Notes: generated from the sequence alone by a model not told the origin. A stretch of DNA of 64,000 bases from Pedobacter hartonius (GCF_900107535.1 NZ_FNRA01000001.1:62001-126000); one strand, 5' to 3'; counted from the stretch's first letter, positions 27,183 through 37,621 are shown. A program made the numbers and translations.

Positions 27183-30100
27183 ATGAAAAAAATTCTACGT
27201 TTGAACGGGAGTATGAAATCCTGTTTCATGCTATTTACACTTTTATTTGCACTAGATGCCAAAGTGTTTGCACAAACCATTGTATCGGGAACGATAGTTG
27301 ACGATGGCCGAACACTGCCTGGTGTAGGCGTACAGATAAAGGGAAGCAAAATTGCTACCGTAAGCGGTTCGGATGGAAAATACACTATCAGGGTGACCAA
27401 CGGCGCTACTGACATCCTCGTATTTTCTTATATCGGTTATGCCCCGCTGGAAATCCCTGTGAACGGCAAATCCCTGATCGATGTGAACCTGAAAAGCCAA
27501 TCTGCCGATCTGAATGAAGTGGTGGTTGTAGGTTATGGCACTCAGCGCAAGAGCGATCTTACAGGTGCCATTTCTGTTGTAAAGGTAGCTGATGTACAAA
27601 AAAGACAAGCCACTACCGTTGCAGAATCTTTACAGGGACTGGCAACAGGGATTAAGGTAAGAGGTGGCGGACAACCCGGCTCCGAAGCACAGATCCAGAT
27701 CAGGGGACTTAAAAATCTGTCCGGCTCCAACCCGCTCTATGTGATTGATGGTTTGATCACTACCGCTAACCGCGACTTTAACCCGGCAGACATCGAAAGC
27801 ATCCAAATCTTAAAAGATGCTTCAGCTGCTGCAATTTATGGGTCTAGGGCAGCAAACGGTGTAATTATTATCACCACGAAAAAGGGTGTTGCCGGACCAA
27901 TGCAGGTTTCATTCTCTGCAAAGAATACGGTGCAAACCATTCCAAGATACGACCTGGCAGGTACTGAGGAGTTTGCAAGGATTAATTTCATGGCCTATGA
28001 CAATGCAAACCTCGGGCATCAACAGCTCAACCTGAACATCAATACTGACTGGCAGGATGTAGCCTATCAGACAGGCCTGGTACAGGATTACAATGTGAAC
28101 TTTTCCGGCGGCAGTAAAGAAGGCACCTATTTCGTATCTGCCGGTTACTTCAAAAATAAAGGTGCGGTGATCAGCACGGGTTTCGACAGATATAATTTCC
28201 GGGTCAATACCAAAAGCACCAAAGGTATCTTCACCATTGGTGAAAACCTGGCCATCAGTAATGCTAAAAACGATGAAATATCGGGGAACCCGGTGATAGA
28301 TGTGATCAGGCTGCTGCCAACTATCCCGGTTTATGATGCTGCCAACCCTGGTGGTTTTGGTTATGGAAACGAAAATACCGCGCGCACATTCGGTACCAAT
28401 CCCCTGGCAATTGCTTCACTGGAGGACCGCACTAACGAGAATTTAAGGATCAGGGGCAATTTATTTTCAGAGCTGCAATTGCTTAAATCCCTGAAATACC
28501 GCATTAGTCTGGGCTATGAAACCAGCAGGGACCATTACACTTATCTGCGAAAAGAAGGTTCATGGACCTTAAACCAGCCCTATGATCCGGCAATCCTCAA
28601 CGAAAACAGGGCAGAATCCAACACTGTCATCATTGAGAATACTTTGAATTTTAACCAGAAATTTGGTAAACACGGTGTTAGTGCACTGCTGGGACAATCG
28701 TATCAAAAAGACAGATATGCACAGATCAGTGGTACCAAACGGAATATCCTGGCCAATTCGAATGGGGGTTATTACGATGTGCTTAATCAGGGAAACGAGG
28801 CTCAGACAGCCGGTTTCCGCAATCAGACTAACCTTATCTCCTATTTCGGGCGTGTAGAATATAATTATGACGACAAATACCTGGTTAATGGTGTCATTAG
28901 AAGTGATGGTGTTTCCAGGTTCGGCCCTGATTATAAATACGGCACTTTCCCATCCGTATCTGCCGCCTGGCGGATCAGTAAAGAAGGGTTCTTCCACTCC
29001 TCCTGGATCAACGATCTAAAACTAAGGGCAAATTATGGTACCCTTGGCAGCAGCAATATCGGTCCCTATGATTATATCGCCATCATTAATACCTTTTCAA
29101 CGGTACCCTTTGGTCCTGGACAGGCCCTCCAACAAGGGGCCACTCAGGTAAAACTGGCCAACAATGATTTGAAATGGGAACAGGTTACCCAACAGAATTA
29201 TGGTTTTGATGCAGCTTTCCTGCAAAACAAACTCAGCGTTACGGCAGAATATTTCATCTCAAAAACTAAAGATGTACTGATCGAATATCCGCTGCTGCTC
29301 TCTACGGGCAATGATGGCGGTAACCCTTTTGTGAACGGAGCCACATTGGGCAACCGCGGCTTTGAGCTTACTGCTACCTACCAAAACAACACTAAAGCCT
29401 TTAAATATAATGCTACAGCCAATCTAACTACCCTGAAAAATAAAGTTATCTCCCTTGGATATAATAAAAACAGGACCTTTGTAGGCAATACAGTAACGGA
29501 AGTAGGCGGCGCTATCGGGAGGTGGTATGTGCTGCAGACTGACGGCCTGTTCCAGAGTGATGCCGATGTGGCGAATTATAAAAATAGTGCAGGAATAGTT
29601 ATCCAGCCTGGCGCCAAACCCGGAGATGTGAGGTATAAGGACAATAACGGAGACGGTGCTATTACCAATCTAGATAAAGTTATTGTTGGCAGCCCATGGG
29701 CAAAATACGAACTGGGCTTAAACCTGGGGGCTTCCTATAAAGGATTTTCATTGACGATGGACTGGTTTGGATCTTTCGGTGCCAAAGTGTTTAACGGCCC
29801 GAGGAGTGTACTGGATAATTTCTCAGATAACTCCAACTACCGCCATGGCGTACAACCCTGGACGCCGGAAAATCCGAATACAGACGTTCCACGCGCATTT
29901 TTTGGCAGTACCACCAATGCCCGCGGCGATACAGACAGGTGGCTGGAGAATGGCAGCTTTGTCAGGTTGAAATATGTGGGGATCAGCTATTCACTTCCAC
30001 AACCACTGTTAACAAAAATCGGATTTACTAACGGGCAAATTACCCTTTCGGGCCAGAACCTGATTACTATCACCAAATACAAAGGGTTGGACCCGGAATT

Positions 30101-30191
30101 CAGCAACAACAGCATCTTTGAAAAAGGATATGATTTTGGTGCTTTTCCCAACCTGAAATCAGTTTCCTTAGGTTTACAATTTAGCTTTTAA
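27183..30191 (+). CDS. SusC/RagA family TonB-linked outer-membrane transporter
   Basis: 1002 residues: signal peptide (about 1-30), carboxypeptidase-regulatory-like domain with GRTLPGVGVQIKGS, SusC signature NEVVVVGYGTQRKSDLTGAI, plug with NPLYVIDGLI, and a beta-barrel ending in SVSLGLQFSF. First transport gene of the polysaccharide-utilisation locus. SusD follows after 93 bases (from its likely start). Divergent HTCS on the other side should activate it when the sugar is present. Confidence 0.96.
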   Translation: MKKILRLNGSMKSCFMLFTLLFALDAKVFAQTIVSGTIVDDGRTLPGVGVQIKGSKIATVSGSDGKYTIRVTNGATDILVFSYIGYAPLEIPVNGKSLIDVNLKSQSADLNEVVVVGYGTQRKSDLTGAISVVKVADVQKRQATTVAESLQGLATGIKVRGGGQPGSEAQIQIRGLKNLSGSNPLYVIDGLITTANRDFNPADIESIQILKDASAAAIYGSRAANGVIIITTKKGVAGPMQVSFSAKNTVQTIPRYDLAGTEEFARINFMAYDNANLGHQQLNLNINTDWQDVAYQTGLVQDYNVNFSGGSKEGTYFVSAGYFKNKGAVISTGFDRYNFRVNTKSTKGIFTIGENLAISNAKNDEISGNPVIDVIRLLPTIPVYDAANPGGFGYGNENTARTFGTNPLAIASLEDRTNENLRIRGNLFSELQLLKSLKYRISLGYETSRDHYTYLRKEGSWTLNQPYDPAILNENRAESNTVIIENTLNFNQKFGKHGVSALLGQSYQKDRYAQISGTKRNILANSNGGYYDVLNQGNEAQTAGFRNQTNLISYFGRVEYNYDDKYLVNGVIRSDGVSRFGPDYKYGTFPSVSAAWRISKEGFFHSSWINDLKLRANYGTLGSSNIGPYDYIAIINTFSTVPFGPGQALQQGATQVKLANNDLKWEQVTQQNYGFDAAFLQNKLSVTAEYFISKTKDVLIEYPLLLSTGNDGGNPFVNGATLGNRGFELTATYQNNTKAFKYNATANLTTLKNKVISLGYNKNRTFVGNTVTEVGGAIGRWYVLQTDGLFQSDADVANYKNSAGIVIQPGAKPGDVRYKDNNGDGAITNLDKVIVGSPWAKYELGLNLGASYKGFSLTMDWFGSFGAKVFNGPRSVLDNFSDNSNYRHGVQPWTPENPNTDVPRAFFGSTTNARGDTDRWLENGSFVRLKYVGISYSLPQPLLTKIGFTNGQITLSGQNLITITKYKGLDPEFSNNSIFEKGYDFGAFPNLKSVSLGLQFSF

Positions 30192-30284
30192 TAAAAGAAA
30201 ATGAAACAATCAAAAGCTTACCGCTTCATAATAGCGATCAATACAGCTTTCAACAGGCTTACCGGCAATACAAAACATATACCG

Positions 30285-31814
30285 ATGAAACGGACACTTT
30301 CAACAATCATCATTCTGGGCATGCTTATGGGTGTGGCTTCCTGCAAGAAAAGCCTCCTGAACCAGGACAATCCCAATACACTCACAGTCGATCAATTCTG
30401 GAAAACGGAAACTGACGCCCAAAAAGGGGTCAATTCCATATACGCCATGTTTTTTCAAACCGGTGGCTGGAACCGCTGGATCTATTTCAGGTTAGATCTT
30501 ACTTCGGATGAAGGTTTTAGCAATAGCCCATGGACTGAACTGGGCGACTGGACCAGGTTCCAGTACATAAATTATAACTTTTTTGAAGGAAACGTAAATA
30601 CCTACCGGGATTTCTATAAAGCTATTTTCAGGTGCAACCAGGTACTTACCCATGTACCGGATATCCAGTTTGCTGATGCAAAAAAGAAAGCACAGCTCCT
30701 GGCGCAGGCTAAATTCTTACGCGGTTACTACAACTATTATGGTGCCGTCCTTTGGGAAAATTTCCCGCTGGTGACTACCTTACAAACGCCTACCGATTTA
30801 CCCGTAGCATCAAGCCTGGCACAGGTTTGGGTGCAGGTAGAAAAGGATCTGCAGGAAGCAAGTGCCGATTTACCTGAACAATGGACAGGTGATGATATTG
30901 GCCGGCCAACCAAAGGTGCTGCACAGGCGCTATTGGGCAAAGCACTCATGCAACAACACAAATGGACCGAAGCAAAAACCGCATTCGACTATCTGGTTAC
31001 AGGTGCTGGTAAAAGTTATTATGCTTTGGTAGACTTCAAGGAGAATTTCAGGGCAGATAACGAGAACAACAGAGAATCTGTTTTTGAAATCCAGTTTTCT
31101 GATGCCAATAAAACTGCGGAGGGAGATGCGCCTAATTCTAATCTGGGAACTACAAGAGCCCAGTTCTTTGCTCCGAGAAGTATCGGATGGTCGGACGGAC
31201 AAGCCAGGTACTGGACCGTTGGCGAATTCAAAAAAGAAAAAACAGTAAGCGGAGGAATAGACCCACGCTTGCGCTACACCCTGTTTTACCCGGCACTTGA
31301 AGCTGACTTTGGCGACAAAACCTATGGCAGAAGCTGGCAATGGGGAGCCGATGAAGCCTGGTTTAAAAAATACTCCCGTGATTATTACCGTACCAATGAA
31401 GATTATTTTAACCAGGTCAATAACCGTGTGATCCGCTATGCGGATGTATTGCTGATGTATGCCGAAGCACTGAATGAACTGGGACAGACTACTCAGGCCT
31501 ATACTTACGTTAATATGGTACGCCAACGTTCAAATATGGCTACCCTGGAACTGGCTTATCCTGCAATAGGCAGCAATAAAGACTTGTTCAGAACTCGTCT
31601 CAAAACTGAGCGCCTGCTGGAATTATGCGGAGAAAGTGTAAGATGGGCAGACCTGAAACGCTGGGGAGACCTGGATACACAGGCAGGGGTGAATGAGGTG
31701 GCCTTAAGAGATCCTGACTTCAAAAATTTTGTAGTTGGCAAACATATCAGACTGCCTTTACCACAGATTGAGGTAGAGAACAATACCAATTTGAAGCAAA
31801 ACCCTAATTATTAA
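30285..31814 (+). CDS. SusD/RagB family outer-membrane lipoprotein
   Basis: 509 residues from the ATG at 30285, which places the lipobox GVASC at Cys20. An in-frame start at 30201 would put the lipobox at residue 48, too deep for a normal signal. SusD features: FRCNQVLTHVPD, FLRGYYNYYGAVLW, and the end KTERLLELCGESVRWADLKRWG to LKQNPNY. It captures glycan at the cell surface for the SusC partner. The hydrolase gene follows 19 bases later. Confidence 0.93.
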   Translation: MKRTLSTIIILGMLMGVASCKKSLLNQDNPNTLTVDQFWKTETDAQKGVNSIYAMFFQTGGWNRWIYFRLDLTSDEGFSNSPWTELGDWTRFQYINYNFFEGNVNTYRDFYKAIFRCNQVLTHVPDIQFADAKKKAQLLAQAKFLRGYYNYYGAVLWENFPLVTTLQTPTDLPVASSLAQVWVQVEKDLQEASADLPEQWTGDDIGRPTKGAAQALLGKALMQQHKWTEAKTAFDYLVTGAGKSYYALVDFKENFRADNENNRESVFEIQFSDANKTAEGDAPNSNLGTTRAQFFAPRSIGWSDGQARYWTVGEFKKEKTVSGGIDPRLRYTLFYPALEADFGDKTYGRSWQWGADEAWFKKYSRDYYRTNEDYFNQVNNRVIRYADVLLMYAEALNELGQTTQAYTYVNMVRQRSNMATLELAYPAIGSNKDLFRTRLKTERLLELCGESVRWADLKRWGDLDTQAGVNEVALRDPDFKNFVVGKHIRLPLPQIEVENNTNLKQNPNY

Positions 31815-31833
31815 GCGAATAAATTTTAACCAT

Positions 31834-33900
31834 ATGGTACAAAAAAACCTTATCCTTTCTTTACTACTGCTGGCTACCGCCATAATGGGCTGCAGTAAAA
31901 AAACAATTCGTACTGAAGCAACACTGGCGGCGACAGGCGATATCGTATGGGATTACTCCACACTGAAAAAGGTATCTAACGGTACGTCAGACAATAAATA
32001 TGCTGGTTATGCAAGGATGATCCAGCGTCCGGATCTATCCTTATTGTGCATTTATGAAAGCGATGGCAATATAGTGGTGACCCGCAGCAGCGATCTGGGG
32101 GCAAACTGGTCGGCCCCTATTTCTGTTGCCCTCAAGGCCGGCGGCATTAATATGGCAGTCCCGGATATCCTGGAGTTAAAGGATCATTCCCTGCTGGCTT
32201 GTTATAACGGAAGGCCGTCTCTGATTGATCCATCCAGGAAGTTTAACATTAAAACGAAAAGAAGTACCGACGGTGGATTAACCTGGACCGACGAAAGACT
32301 TCTTTATGAAGCAGGTTATCAGTTTGAGAACGGGTGCTGGGAACCTTCAGCAGTACAACTCCAATCGGGTGAAATCCAATTGTTTTTTGCTAACGAAGGC
32401 CCATATACCAGCTCTAACGAGCAGAATATATCTATGGTCAGATCTTCAGACAATGGGCTAAGCTGGACTAAAACACCTCAAACAGTGAGTTTCAGTGCAA
32501 CTAAACGGGACGGAATGCCTGTCCCTGTACTGCTCAACAACGGGCAGGATATTGTATTTTCGATTGAGGACAATAGCTCAGGTAACTTTAAGCCCTACAC
32601 GATCAGAAATACCCTGGCGGAAAACTGGGCCACTACCGTTAACGCGGCAAGCCCAAACAGGAATTATGCCCTGGCAGAAAAAATTGATGCCGGGATTTAT
32701 GCTGGCGCTCCTTTTTTACGACAGCTGAAGTCCGGGCAAACCATCCTCTCCTATCAGGGTACAGAAGGCAGGGTAAACAACATTGACTTTGCCAATATGA
32801 AAGTTGTTGTAGGTGACAATACTGCTAAAAACTTCAGCCATAAATCCATCCCTTTTATCATACCCGATAATAAATCATGCTTATGGAATAGCTTGTGTAT
32901 CCTGAATGACGACACTATTATAGCCATTACGAGTACCAACGCGTATTCTACCCATTCGGAAGTTTGGATGATCAAAGGAAAATATCAGGCAAACCTGCCC
33001 CGTCAGGCACAGTCAATTTATCAGGCAGATCCCACTATATTTTATGACCAGGGCATGTATTATCTCTATGGGACCAGCAGTGATGAGGGCTTCCGGGTAT
33101 ATCAGTCCAAAGATCTTAAGTCCTGGACCGGACTTGTGGGCAAAAAAAATGGTTACGCACTCTTTAAAGGAGATGCATACGGTAGCAAAGGATTCTGGGC
33201 ACCCCAGGTTTTTAAACATAACAATCTGTTCTATATGGCCTATACGGCCAATGAACAGATTGCAATTGCAAAAAGTACCAGCCCACTGGGTCCATTTACC
33301 CAAACACAGCTTAAAGCCATTTCAGGAACTGGAAAACAGATTGACCCGTTTGTGTTTTTTGACACAAACGGTAAACCATACCTCTATCATGTGAAATTAC
33401 AGGAAGGCAACAGGATCTTTGTTTCTGAAATGACTCCGGACCTCCAGGATGTTATTCCTGGTACAGCTAAGGAATGTATCTCAGGTACGGCCAAATGGGA
33501 GAATACAGAAAATACCCCCTGGCCGGTAACGGAAGGGCCTACAGTAGTTAAAGAGGGCAATTACTATTTCATGATATATTCTGCCAACGATTTCCGAAGC
33601 AATGATTATGCAGTAGGTTATGCTATATCCCCATCTCCTGCAGGTCCATGGACCAAGTACGAAGGAAACCCCATTATCAGTAAAAAGAATTTAAAATATA
33701 ATGGTACCGGCCATGGTGATCTGTTCAAAGACATCTCCGGGAATTATCAGTATGTAATGCACACCCATTTTTCCAACAACCAGGTATCTCCAAGAAAAAC
33801 TGGTCTGATCCATATGAAATTTACCAGCAGACCTGGTGCCCCTGCCATTTTAACCGCAGACAGTTCCAGTTTCCAGTTACTTTCAACCGATATAAATTAA
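31834..33900 (+). CDS. Two-domain glycosidase: sialidase-fold (GH93-like) + GH43
   Basis: 688 residues with a lipoprotein signal (TAIMGC, Cys20). Residues about 40-385 form a six-bladed sialidase-type propeller (RSSDLGANWSAP and RSSDNGLSWT are Asp-box-like repeats), in the style of exo-arabinanase GH93 or related sialidase-family proteins. Residues about 390-680 are a GH43 domain: ADPTIFYDQGMYYLYGT (base Asp), IDPFVFFDTNGKPYLY (modulator Asp) and PVTEGPTVVKEGNYYF (acid Glu). All three GH43 residues are present. GH43 enzymes act on arabinan or xylan side chains, so arabinose-containing glycan is the best guess for this locus. Confidence 0.85.
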   Translation: MVQKNLILSLLLLATAIMGCSKKTIRTEATLAATGDIVWDYSTLKKVSNGTSDNKYAGYARMIQRPDLSLLCIYESDGNIVVTRSSDLGANWSAPISVALKAGGINMAVPDILELKDHSLLACYNGRPSLIDPSRKFNIKTKRSTDGGLTWTDERLLYEAGYQFENGCWEPSAVQLQSGEIQLFFANEGPYTSSNEQNISMVRSSDNGLSWTKTPQTVSFSATKRDGMPVPVLLNNGQDIVFSIEDNSSGNFKPYTIRNTLAENWATTVNAASPNRNYALAEKIDAGIYAGAPFLRQLKSGQTILSYQGTEGRVNNIDFANMKVVVGDNTAKNFSHKSIPFIIPDNKSCLWNSLCILNDDTIIAITSTNAYSTHSEVWMIKGKYQANLPRQAQSIYQADPTIFYDQGMYYLYGTSSDEGFRVYQSKDLKSWTGLVGKKNGYALFKGDAYGSKGFWAPQVFKHNNLFYMAYTANEQIAIAKSTSPLGPFTQTQLKAISGTGKQIDPFVFFDTNGKPYLYHVKLQEGNRIFVSEMTPDLQDVIPGTAKECISGTAKWENTENTPWPVTEGPTVVKEGNYYFMIYSANDFRSNDYAVGYAISPSPAGPWTKYEGNPIISKKNLKYNGTGHGDLFKDISGNYQYVMHTHFSNNQVSPRKTGLIHMKFTSRPGAPAILTADSSSFQLLSTDIN

Positions 33901-34244
33901 CTATATCCCTATCTCATTGCCTATAATAAGCTGCTACCAACAATTTTCATTGTTAATGGTATATGCATGCAAAATAAAATCAATCTGAAGGTTAGGTCTA
34001 CTGCGACGTCTGGAGATTTCAGGATGGTAAATTGTCAGAATTAAAAGCTTTCGTCATTGAGGTGTGAAACACCTACGACCACATAAGGTAACAATAACTT
34101 AATATGATATTACTCTGGTAAATTTATACTCTTGTGATAGTATTAAACTATAACATTCAATAACCAAAGCAAATATTTCTCCCATCTGTCAATTCCGGAA
34201 AATTATTCTATCTCCACCTCCCGGGAAAACTAACTGCAAAACAC
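33901..34244. other. Intergenic region without recognisable gene
   Basis: 344 bases, AT-rich. The only structure seen is a short perfect hairpin AGGTGT-N3-ACACCT near 34058-34072. No T run follows it. Probably the promoter side of the decayed nuclease gene. Confidence 0.4.
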
Positions 34245-34869
34245 ATGACTATCAGAAATATAATTCTTTCCTGCGGGCTTGCAGGTCTAATATCGTTTTC
34301 GGCATGCTCAAAGAAAACAATCATCAATCCCGAAACACCTGTTGTCACATCTCCCGCAGCAGCCCCTTATTCGATTACCGAGGGCTTTGAATCAGGCACT
34401 AAACCTGGATATTGCGATAGACTCGGCTACTTTCCTGATGACCAACATGATCCCGCAGGCACCGAACAACAATCAGAAAATTTGGGAGTCTTTTGAAAGC
34501 TATATCAGGACACAAGTGCTGAGCGGCAACGAAGCCTATATCATTATGGGTAGCTACGGAAGCGGCGGAATCGGGTCTGCAAGTACATCAGTGGTTAACT
34601 CCATCGATAATGGAAAAATTAATGTGCCTGCCAACGTTTGGAAAGTTGCGGTTATCATGCCTACAGGGGATAATGACATCAGCCGGATAGCATCGGGCAC
34701 ACGCGTGATTGCCGTTAATACGCCAAATGTAAATACAATCAATGCCGGCTGGAAGCAGTATATCGTAACGGTTAGGAATATCGAGACACAGACAGGCTAT
34801 AATTTGCTGTCAGGTCTGCCGCAGGCAGTACAGGATGTAGTGGAGAAAGTAAAAGATCCCGGAAATTAG
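34245..34869 (+). pseudogene. DNA/RNA non-specific endonuclease (NUC1), internally deleted
   Basis: The ATG at 34245 opens a lipoprotein signal (LISFSAC) and a mature start ending in ITEGFESGTKPGY, then shifts frame and stops at 34496. A second frame carries the C-terminal half: ATFLMTNMIPQAPNNNQKIW, EAYIIMGSYGSGGIGS, VPANVWKVAVIMPTG, LLSGLPQAVQDVVE. That is the end of NUC1-type endonucleases. The middle part with the DRGH catalytic motif is missing, so a deletion joined the ends out of frame near 34420. It cannot be active as read. Confidence 0.8.
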
Positions 34870-34898
34870 ATCTGCTTTGTTCTACCGGTTTTCTATTA

Positions 34899-34940
34899 TT
34901 AATTTTTGAACTGCATCAATATATGCAGTTCAAAAATTAA
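34899..34940. terminator. 18-bp perfect inverted repeat, AT-rich
   Basis: Arms 34899-34916 and 34923-34940 are perfectly complementary, with a 6-base loop. It lies 30 bases after the end of the decayed endonuclease gene. The arm edges contain A5 and T5 runs, so it can work as a bidirectional terminator. Confidence 0.55.
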
Positions 34941-35203
34941 CGCGCTGCCGCATGGATTATTAACACAACTAATATGAAATTTTGGCTGATTTGACCGGGC
35001 ATCTTCAAATTTGCAAGGACGGCTCATCTGACTGCAGCCCCAGATACACATTCTGAAGATCAGTAATAACATTTATCTCGATCAGGTAATTGCCATTCTC
35101 TTTCTAATCAGAAATATCACTATAAGGACTTTCATACAAATTAATATTTTGATAACATACTTCCATGTATTCGCAGAATTAATCTCCATAATTTTGTTTG
35201 TAG

Positions 35204-35326
35204 ATGTCCCTTGTTCAACCTGTATCCGATATAGAACTGATAACTGCGATTAGCGTGGGTGATACTGCTGCATTTCAGCTATAGGAATACTTATGGCCGG
35301 CTGTTTTTTATAAACCCTTAAAATGA
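35204..35326 (+). pseudogene. 5' relic of an ECF sigma factor gene
   Basis: From the ATG at 35204 the reading is MSLVQPVSDIELITAISVGD, TAAFQL, a TAG stop (35282), then in the same frame EYLWPAVFYK before the next stop. This matches the start of ECF sigma factors (D-x-EL-x(3)-GD-x-AF-x-L-Y-x(3)-W). Regions 2 and 4 are absent. A nonsense mutation plus truncation has killed it. Such sigma genes normally sit before a FecR anti-sigma and SusCD; here a metallophosphoesterase follows, so a rearrangement is likely. Confidence 0.6.
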
Positions 35327-35333
35327 TAAAAAG

Positions 35334-36242
35334 ATGAATAGAAGAACCGTATTAAAAAGCATGGGCGGCCTTGTGCTAAGCACTGCTCTGCCTGTTGGAA
35401 GCCTGCTTGCCGCCGAAAAACCCGTTTTGCGTATTGCCCATCTGACCGATGTACATCTGAAAAATGATTTGGGAGCACCGGGTAATTACGTCAAATGTCT
35501 GCACCATGTACAGCAGCAGTCGCCAAAGGTTGATTTGATCCTCAATGGCGGAGATGTGGTATTTGATATGAACAAAGAGAATCTGAATACCATTGATGAA
35601 CAATGGAAACTTACCCACAGTATCATCAAATCAGAATGTAGCCTTTCGGTAAAATACTGTCTGGGGAACCATGATATCTGGTGGAACGAAAACAGTAAAG
35701 GGCATACATTTTATGGAAAGGAGTATTCCATGAACCAGCTTCAGCTGCCGAAACCCTATTATAGTTTTCAGCAGGGCGGTTGGAAATTTATAGTCCTTGA
35801 CAGTGTACACCTGGATATTGATCAGACCTGGTACATTGGCAAACTGGGCGATGAACAGTTTGACTGGCTGAAGAAGGAACTGGAAACCACAGACAAACAA
35901 ATGCCGGTGCTGATTCTGTCACACATCCCGATCCTCACCGCCACACTAATGATAGAGGATGATATAGTAAACAGATGGACAATGTTGGGTGGGGATATGC
36001 ATACCGACACTTCGAAAATCATCAAGCTGTTTTATCAGCATCCAAATGTAAAGCTTTGCCTTAGCGGACATATTCATTTGAGAGATAAAGTTGTGTATAA
36101 TAACGTTACCTATATTTGCGACGGAGCGGTCAGCGGCGCATGGTGGAAAGGTAACCGACGTGAAACTGCGCCGGGTTACGGACTAATAGACCTGTTTGCC
36201 GATGGAAGCTTTGAAGAACGATATGTGAACTACCAGGTTTAG
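35334..36242 (+). CDS. Exported calcineurin-type metallophosphoesterase
   Basis: 302 residues with an N-terminal signal (MNRRTVLKSMGGLVLSTALP, Tat-like). All five metallophosphoesterase motifs are present: HLTDVH (DxH), NGGDVVF, LGNHDIW (GNHD), LSHIPIL and LSGHIHLRD (GHxH). It should use two metal ions to hydrolyse a phosphomono- or diester in the periplasm. It directly follows a sigma-factor relic. Its stop overlaps tail-to-tail with the stop of a DUF72 relic on the other strand. Confidence 0.92.
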   Translation: MNRRTVLKSMGGLVLSTALPVGSLLAAEKPVLRIAHLTDVHLKNDLGAPGNYVKCLHHVQQQSPKVDLILNGGDVVFDMNKENLNTIDEQWKLTHSIIKSECSLSVKYCLGNHDIWWNENSKGHTFYGKEYSMNQLQLPKPYYSFQQGGWKFIVLDSVHLDIDQTWYIGKLGDEQFDWLKKELETTDKQMPVLILSHIPILTATLMIEDDIVNRWTMLGGDMHTDTSKIIKLFYQHPNVKLCLSGHIHLRDKVVYNNVTYICDGAVSGAWWKGNRRETAPGYGLIDLFADGSFEERYVNYQV

Positions 36243-36499
36243 CTGGCCGTTGCATGAGTCCTCCTCTTTCCGTTTGCAGGAGTAGTTTGTAATATTAAAG
36301 ATTTTAAGTTATTATCCGCCAGATTTTGCTGGCTGAAAAGCATTTTGTTTAATTCGCTGGCATTATATACTGTATAAGTGTTGATATCGTTATTGAAAAA
36401 TACATATGCCTCTTTAATTTCTTTGCCGCCTTTAAGCTGTTTGGCAAAATGTTGCAGTTGGGCAGATGAATAATTTGAAGAGTACAGACTATCTAAGCT
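36239..36499 (-). pseudogene. 3' relic of a DUF72 (YecE-like) protein
   Basis: The minus-strand reading SLDSLYSSNYSSAQLQHFAK, then EIKEAYVFFNNDINTYTVYN and ASELNKML, is the typical C-terminus of DUF72 proteins (Y.FFNND...A..NA..L). It is open only as far as 36499, where a stop precedes it; the upstream two thirds, with the TIM-barrel body, cannot be read. So this is a truncated, inactive copy. Confidence 0.65.
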
Positions 36500-37117
36500 T
36501 TATCATTTTCATCTGACAGCCCGATCGTCACCGGCTGGTAAATCATCACTACTTTCATTAGCATCAATGTTATCGTTTACGCTGTTGGGAGGCATAAGAG
36601 AAATAATTCAATTCCACCTTGTCGTTGTTCAGTTGATCGTACGTCATCATCTTTTTAATAGTAAATGCCAAAGTTTATGCCGATCAGACGCTAGTCAATT
36701 ATTGCTACAGCTCCGCTGAAGGTTAAAAATCAAAGGGAATGAAAATAAATGGCCTTAAAACATACCTCGGGTCATGACCGGATTATAATGTCAAATAAAC
36801 AAAATTAAAATGCAGTATTTATTCGCAAAAAACCCGTAACACTACGATGTTAAAACGTATTTATTACCTGTTCTTTTACTATACACCTCAAAACACAATA
36901 TGTATCCATATTTTTCCCGTACCGGTCAGATACCTACACCTATACATGCAATGCCGGCATAACATTGTGCGCCGGATACGATAAAATTGAAAATTTATTA
37001 AAAAAACAGGGCAAATTCACTAATAACATGCATCTTTCAACCTTTTTCGCTGTATTGGTATACAGGTTGATATCTCATAGTGACATCTACCCATGTTCAT
37101 TTAATAATTATCTACCT
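36500..37117. other. Decayed sequence and leader of the ECF sigma gene
   Basis: 36500-36700 probably holds further scrambled parts of the DUF72 relic on the minus strand. 36700-37117 is AT-rich with no gene I can support. The sigma factor frame is open upstream to 36965, but the residues there look non-coding. Confidence 0.4.
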
Positions 37118-37621
37118 ATGGAAAACATGCCTTTTAACTATCAGATCACTGCCCACAAACAGATGCTTTTTAACTTTGCATTTGGGTTTACCAAAAACTA
37201 TGACGATGCAGATGACCTTGTGCAGGACACATTTGTTAAAGCGATCAGGTATGCGAACCTGTATACCGAAGGCTCCAACATGCAGGCCTGGTTGTATACC
37301 ATTTTACGAAATACGTTTATCAATAATTATCGCAAATCCACTATGCGTAACAAGATCATTGATGTCGCTGAGGATTTCACTTCGTTTCAATTACTAAAAA
37401 GCAGTGCAACTAACCGCGGAATTGACCGGCTGATGAGTGAAGATATCAATAAAGCTTTCAGAATGTTACCTGATGTCTATTCCGTACCTTTTTTGAGATA
37501 CTTTGAAGGATATAAATATTGTGAGATCGCTGTGGAACTCGGCATTCCCCTCGGCACAGTGAAAACAAGGATTCATGTGGCTAGGAAACTATTACAGTCT
37601 ACGCTGAAAATGTATAATTAG
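37118..37621 (+). CDS. ECF-type RNA polymerase sigma-70 factor
   Basis: 167 residues from MENMPFNYQI (ATG at 37118). Region 2: ADDLVQDTFVKAIR and MQAWLYTILRNTFINNYRKS; region 4: YKYCEIAVELGIPLGTVKTRIHVARKLLQ. Both are well conserved and the length is normal. No anti-sigma gene follows; instead a terminator at 37652 closes the unit. It stands just before the poly-cysteine/sulfatase operon, but nothing seen shows that it controls it. Confidence 0.9.
   Translation: MENMPFNYQITAHKQMLFNFAFGFTKNYDDADDLVQDTFVKAIRYANLYTEGSNMQAWLYTILRNTFINNYRKSTMRNKIIDVAEDFTSFQLLKSSATNRGIDRLMSEDINKAFRMLPDVYSVPFLRYFEGYKYCEIAVELGIPLGTVKTRIHVARKLLQSTLKMYN

Noticed and set aside
37118..37621. Idea that this ECF sigma factor controls the poly-Cys operon
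   Set aside because: A strong terminator separates them and no shared promoter motif could be recognised.
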